Of a DNA stretch of 64,000 nucleotides, positions 61,079-64,000 are shown piece after piece. Each line of letters starts with the position of its first letter. Positions within the stretch are counted from its first letter, which is position 1. Source of the stretch: Bradyrhizobium sp. 186 (GTDB lineage: Bacteria; Pseudomonadota; Alphaproteobacteria; Rhizobiales; Xanthobacteraceae); NCBI RefSeq assembly GCF_023101685.1, contig NZ_CP082164.1, forward strand, positions 10,137,001-10,201,000. The letters are read 5' to 3'. The translations under genes were made by a program, and so were the position numbers. A model generated the notes under the pieces. That model was not told the origin of the DNA. It ran no database searches and worked only from the letters and a program-made list of their open reading frames with translations.

Positions 61079-61714
61079 TTACGACGCGCGCTGGGCTGCG
61101 GTCATCACGATGCGGATCAGATCGGCGGCATTGCGCGCGCCGAGCTTCTTCATGATGTTGGCGCGGTGGTCCTCGATGGTGCGCGGGCTGATGCCGAGCG
61201 TGCGGCCGGCTTCCTTGTTGGAAGCACCGGCGGCGAACTGTTCGAGCACCTCGCGCTCCCTGCGGGTCAACGGCTCGCGTCCAGGGAAATGCAGCGCGTT
61301 GAACTTGGGCGATGCGCTCTCTGCCTGCCTGCGTGCATAGGCTCCGATCGCCTCGTCCAGCCGGCCGACGATCTCGCTGCCGCGGAACGGCTTCTCGATG
61401 AAGTCGAGCGCGCCGTTCTTGATGGCGCTCACCGCCATCGTGATGTCGCCCTGCCCCGAGATCATGAAGATCGGCGCCGGATAGTCCTCGCCGTGCAGTT
61501 CCTTGAGAATGTCGAGGCCCGACTTTCCCGGAATATGCACGTCGAGCAGGATCGCAGCCGGTGAGCGGCTTCGTGCGACGGAGAGCAACGCAGCGCCGTC
61601 GGCAAAACAGATCACTTCATAGCCCGCAGCATGCAACACCATCGACAAGGTGTCGCGAACAGCAGGGTCGTCGTCGACTACGAAGATCTCGCCACGGGAG
61701 GTTTGTTCGACCAT
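61079..61714 (-). CDS. FixJ/NarL-type response regulator (REC plus LuxR HTH)
   Basis: 211 aa. REC domain with acids in VVDDDP, phospho-acceptor D58 (ILLDVHIPGKSG), Ser in MISGQGD and Lys in FIEKPF, then a LuxR helix-turn-helix (LTRREREVLEQFAAGASNKE, then RTIEDHRANIMKKLGARN). This is the FixJ/TodT-style layout, a DNA-binding activator. ATG 61714 is taken as the start; an in-frame codon at 61738 is possible. It is convergent with the hybrid kinase, which is its most likely partner by position, though not proven. Confidence 0.92.
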   Translation of the reverse strand: MVEQTSRGEIFVVDDDPAVRDTLSMVLHAAGYEVICFADGAALLSVARSRSPAAILLDVHIPGKSGLDILKELHGEDYPAPIFMISGQGDITMAVSAIKNGALDFIEKPFRGSEIVGRLDEAIGAYARRQAESASPKFNALHFPGREPLTRREREVLEQFAAGASNKEAGRTLGISPRTIEDHRANIMKKLGARNAADLIRIVMTAAQRAS

Positions 61715-61864
61715 GTGCCATGTCCATTCGGCGATCAAGGACTCGCGTCCGCACCAACGGTTATGGCGTTCGGCGCAGATTCAGCCCACCCGTATTTGTA
61801 CGGGACATGGACTTAACGCACAAGTAGCGGCAAGGCGCCTAATTGGAGGAGACGGAGAATATCC

Positions 61865-62194
61865 ATGCTAAATTTCGCCGGCACGCCGCCTCTCATCACG
61901 ACGCCCGAAACCGACAGCCGTCAGTTGATCGCGGCCGATCTTCGCTCCCTGATCGCCCAGATCGACAGCAGCATGCGCCTGATCGACGCGGCTATGGTGC
62001 AGGACGACGGCGATCAGGCGGGTTCCACCGACATTTTCGTGCTCGACGACGTCACGCCTCATTATGCCGCGGCGAGCGTCGCCCTCAGCACCTGCCGCGC
62101 CGGCCTCGGCCACGCGCTGCGATCCTTGTCGGAACCCGGCGGTTCGGTGGAGATGACGATGGGTACGGCAAACCTGCCGCACCGGATCGCATAG
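61865..62194 (+). CDS. Small protein of unknown function
   Basis: 109 aa, acidic, no signal peptide or membrane helix. Two helices are likely (RQLIAADLRSLIAQIDSSMRLIDAAM and HYAAASVALSTCRAGLGHALRSL, each in part). The ribosome site TTGGAGGAGACGGAG is strong, so it is a real gene. I do not recognise its family. It is divergent from the FixJ-type gene and convergent with the next REC gene. A role in the same signalling neighbourhood is possible, but only by position. Confidence 0.7.
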   Translation: MLNFAGTPPLITTPETDSRQLIAADLRSLIAQIDSSMRLIDAAMVQDDGDQAGSTDIFVLDDVTPHYAAASVALSTCRAGLGHALRSLSEPGGSVEMTMGTANLPHRIA

Positions 62195-62206
62195 CTGTTC
62201 CCAGCT

Positions 62207-62710
62207 TTACGCGCGATGCCGTTCCACGATTGCGTCGGTGGCAACGCCGCCCCAAGTGTGCATTGCGGGGAGACCCATCGCGGCTTTGCCGAGATTGGCA
62301 AGGCTGATGCGCAGGGCCGCGAGATCGAGCGGCTTCGGCAGGCTCTGGAGCTCGATGCCGACGGACCGGGCAACGTTGCGGGCGGCGCTGCGGCGCTTGC
62401 CGTCCATGCCGCTGATGACGATCACAGCGCCCGCGAATTTTGCCTTCGCCATCTCGCGCAGCACGTCGATGCCGTCGCCATCCTCCAGCACGAGATCGAG
62501 CGTCACGCAGTCGAAGCGCGCGGCGCGAAGCTTTTCGATCGCCTCCGCAACCGACGGCGCCACAGTGACTTCGTGGCCGGCCTGCTTGGCGGCAACCGTG
62601 ATCAGGCTGCGCTGCGTGGCGTCGTCATCGACCACCAGGAGCTGAAGTGCGCGCCGCTCGGCGCCATCGGGCAGGTTCGACGAGATCGGGGAGAGGGAAC
62701 TTCTGGGCAT
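62207..62710 (-). CDS. Response regulator receiver protein
   Basis: 167 aa. After about 22 residues a receiver domain begins (LQLLVVDDDATQRSLITVAA). The phospho-acceptor is D72 (CVTLDLVLEDGDGIDVL), the Ser/Thr is in VIVISGMD and the Lys in LQSLPKPLDLAAL. There is no recognised output domain; the last 25 residues are unassigned. ATG 62710 is preferred, with AGGA at 7 bases; ATG 62716 and 62743 are also in frame. Its end lies 12 bases from the end of the convergent unknown gene. Confidence 0.85.
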   Translation of the reverse strand: MPRSSLSPISSNLPDGAERRALQLLVVDDDATQRSLITVAAKQAGHEVTVAPSVAEAIEKLRAARFDCVTLDLVLEDGDGIDVLREMAKAKFAGAVIVISGMDGKRRSAARNVARSVGIELQSLPKPLDLAALRISLANLGKAAMGLPAMHTWGGVATDAIVERHRA

Positions 62711-62854
62711 TGCCATATCCTGAGATTGAGACCGGCAACGCATACACGGTTCGCGCTTAGGCCACGTAAAGCCGTTGCGGCGAATTCAACCGGATGTTTT
62801 CAGCAAATGTGAAGCAAGCTGTCGGGACAACGCGACGGTGGATGCCCGCGGAAA

Positions 62855-63172
62855 TCAGACTACCGCGTCGTGGCCGTTGGCCCCTGCGCGCTTCTTCCTG
62901 TTCTTGCCGCGCAGGAACTGGATGTCCATCTCAGCGCCGTTGACGCGCACCAGCTCGCAGCGGCGGTAGGCAAGCCCGGTAGACGACAACAGCAGGAAGA
63001 ACTCCTTCAGGTTCAACCCCTGGATCGATCCTTCCACCGTGAGGATGGCATCCGTGTCGGAGATCGCGTTGAGCTTGCAGTCGCGGCGCCAGGTGCCGTC
63101 GATGGCCATGATGCAGACATCATAGCCGCGGCTGAACGTCACACGCTCCGCACCCTTTCCATCCTCGGCCAT
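62855..63172 (-). CDS. PilZ-domain protein
   Basis: 105 aa. It reads as a short PilZ domain (FSRGYDVCIMAIDGTWRRDC, DTDAILTVEGSIQGLNLKEFFLLL, then ELVRVNGAEMDIQFL). PilZ proteins bind cyclic-di-GMP through an RxxxR and a D/NxSxxG; here the N-terminal arginines are spaced unusually and D/NxSxxG is replaced by text near SDTDAIL, so ligand binding is uncertain. It starts 2 bases after the cheR stop, so the two form an operon. It may tie cyclic-di-GMP to chemotaxis. Confidence 0.75.
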   Translation of the reverse strand: MAEDGKGAERVTFSRGYDVCIMAIDGTWRRDCKLNAISDTDAILTVEGSIQGLNLKEFFLLLSSTGLAYRRCELVRVNGAEMDIQFLRGKNRKKRAGANGHDAVV

Positions 63173-63174
63173 GC

Positions 63175-64000
63175 TTATCGTCCTGCCATCACCGCCACGC
63201 GCGGCGCCGCTCCGGCGAGAGCCGGCCTGGCTGCCGCCGCACGCGCGTCGTTCGGCTTGTAGAGGCCGCGACGCTCCGGAATCGGCCTGAAAGTGTCGGT
63301 CAATCCGACCACGGTTTCGGCCGCACCCAGCACCAGGAAGCCGTCTCCCTCGATCTGGCGCGCCAGGCGGTTGAAGATGTTGATCTTGGTGTCCTGGTCG
63401 AAATAGATCAGCACGTTGCGGCAGAAGATGACGTCGAACGTTCCGAGCTGGGCGAAGTCGTGCAGCAGGTTGAGCTGGCGGTGCTGGATCATCGCCCGCA
63501 GCTCGGGATTGATCTGCCAGGTTTCGCCGGTCTGTTTGAAATATTTCATCAGCATCTGGATCGGCAGGCCGCGCTGCACTTCGAACTGGCTGTAGATGCC
63601 GGCCTTGGCCTTCTCCAGCACCTCCTGCGACAGGTCGGTCGCGATGATCTCGACGCGCCAGCCGGTCAGGGCCGCCCCCATCTCCTTCAGGCTCATCGCC
63701 AGCGAATAGGGCTCCTGCCCGGTCGAGCCGGCCGCGCACCAGATGCGGACGCTCCGGCGACCGGCGCGGGCCTTGATGATCTCGGGCATGATGGTGTCGC
63801 GGAAATGTTCGAACGGGACCTTGTCGCGGAAGAAGAAGGTCTCGTTGGTGGTCATCGCCTCGACCACGCTGGTGACGAGCGCGCTCGAGCTGCCCTGCAG
63901 CTTCTGCACGAGCTCGCCGATGCCGGAGAGCCCGGCCTTGCGGGCGAGCGGCAGCAGCCGGCTTTCGATCAGATATTGCTTGTCTGCGGACAGGTCGAGC
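63175..64000 (-). CDS. cheR: Chemotaxis protein methyltransferase CheR, 5' end beyond window
   Basis: At least 275 residues; the coding frame runs on past base 64000, so the N-terminus is missing here. The N-terminal helical part begins LDLSADKQYLIESRLLPLA, a normal CheR opening. The SAM-binding domain has RIWCAAGSTGQEPYSLAM and the closing motif IFCRNVLIYFDQDTKINIF. It methylates glutamates of chemoreceptors, possibly including the MCP in this window. The C-terminus is a short Ala-rich tail (RAAAARPALAG). The PilZ gene follows immediately. Confidence 0.93.
   Translation of the reverse strand, partial: LDLSADKQYLIESRLLPLARKAGLSGIGELVQKLQGSSSALVTSVVEAMTTNETFFFRDKVPFEHFRDTIMPEIIKARAGRRSVRIWCAAGSTGQEPYSLAMSLKEMGAALTGWRVEIIATDLSQEVLEKAKAGIYSQFEVQRGLPIQMLMKYFKQTGETWQINPELRAMIQHRQLNLLHDFAQLGTFDVIFCRNVLIYFDQDTKINIFNRLARQIEGDGFLVLGAAETVVGLTDTFRPIPERRGLYKPNDARAAAARPALAGAAPRVAVMAGR

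Overview
The window looks like chromosome from a Bradyrhizobium-type alphaproteobacterium (Nitrobacteraceae). The pointers are very GC-rich codon use with long antisense open frames, palindromic intergenic repeats found in this group, a form II CoxL cluster, a homogentisate cluster with a DUF2783 gene, and many signalling genes. I see no rRNA, tRNA, CRISPR array, transposase or phage gene. The taxon is inferred from gene content, not measured.

Layout. 0.2-5.3 kb: coxSLM-type molybdenum hydroxylase (form II motif) and a CaiB-type CoA transferase. 5.5-14.0 kb: tyrosine/homogentisate catabolism. hppD is divergent from an AsnC/Lrp gene. A five-gene minus-strand run (FAD monooxygenase, DUF2783, MBL-fold protein, hmgA, fahA) is divergent from a MarR gene. 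Each divergent gap carries an inverted repeat. 14.1-15.5 kb: an AHL-lactonase-like gene whose first 105 codons and upstream region are duplicated as a perfect 436-bp tandem repeat. 15.7-22.3 kb: a pseudo-caspase/TPR protein, an OmpA-like protein, and an RND adaptor/pump pair. 22.4-25.7 kb: a DUF433 antitoxin with the remains of its DUF5615 toxin, a Crp/Fnr regulator and an AsmA protein. 26.0-34.6 kb: a GAF/HAMP adenylate cyclase, an LTXXQ protein, a LysM protein, a GGDEF-EAL protein and small secreted or membrane proteins. 35.3-42.9 kb: a beta-propeller lactonase, an orphan RND adaptor, a second pseudo-caspase, a large protein with a DxDTTA motif like class II terpene cyclases, a nuclease-like protein and an aminotransferase. 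43.1-48.1 kb: an MBOAT acyltransferase with a coupled partner, and oligopeptidase B. 48.3-54.3 kb: a coupled operon (binding protein, ATPase, permease, IlvD/Edd dehydratase, RraA-like protein) divergent from a GntR gene across a perfect 26-bp palindrome. 54.4-64.0 kb: MCP, REC, hybrid kinase, FixJ-type regulator, REC, PilZ and a cheR cut by the window edge.

Most unusual points. (1) Both caspase-fold proteins lack the catalytic His and Cys, and each sits next to one of two paralogous RND adaptors that share a conserved Cys pair. (2) There is an unassigned 576-aa DxDTTA protein. (3) The partner toxin of the DUF433 protein has been internally deleted. (4) The 436-bp duplication is perfect. (5) The NitT/TauT-type ABC/dehydratase/RraA operon has no known substrate.
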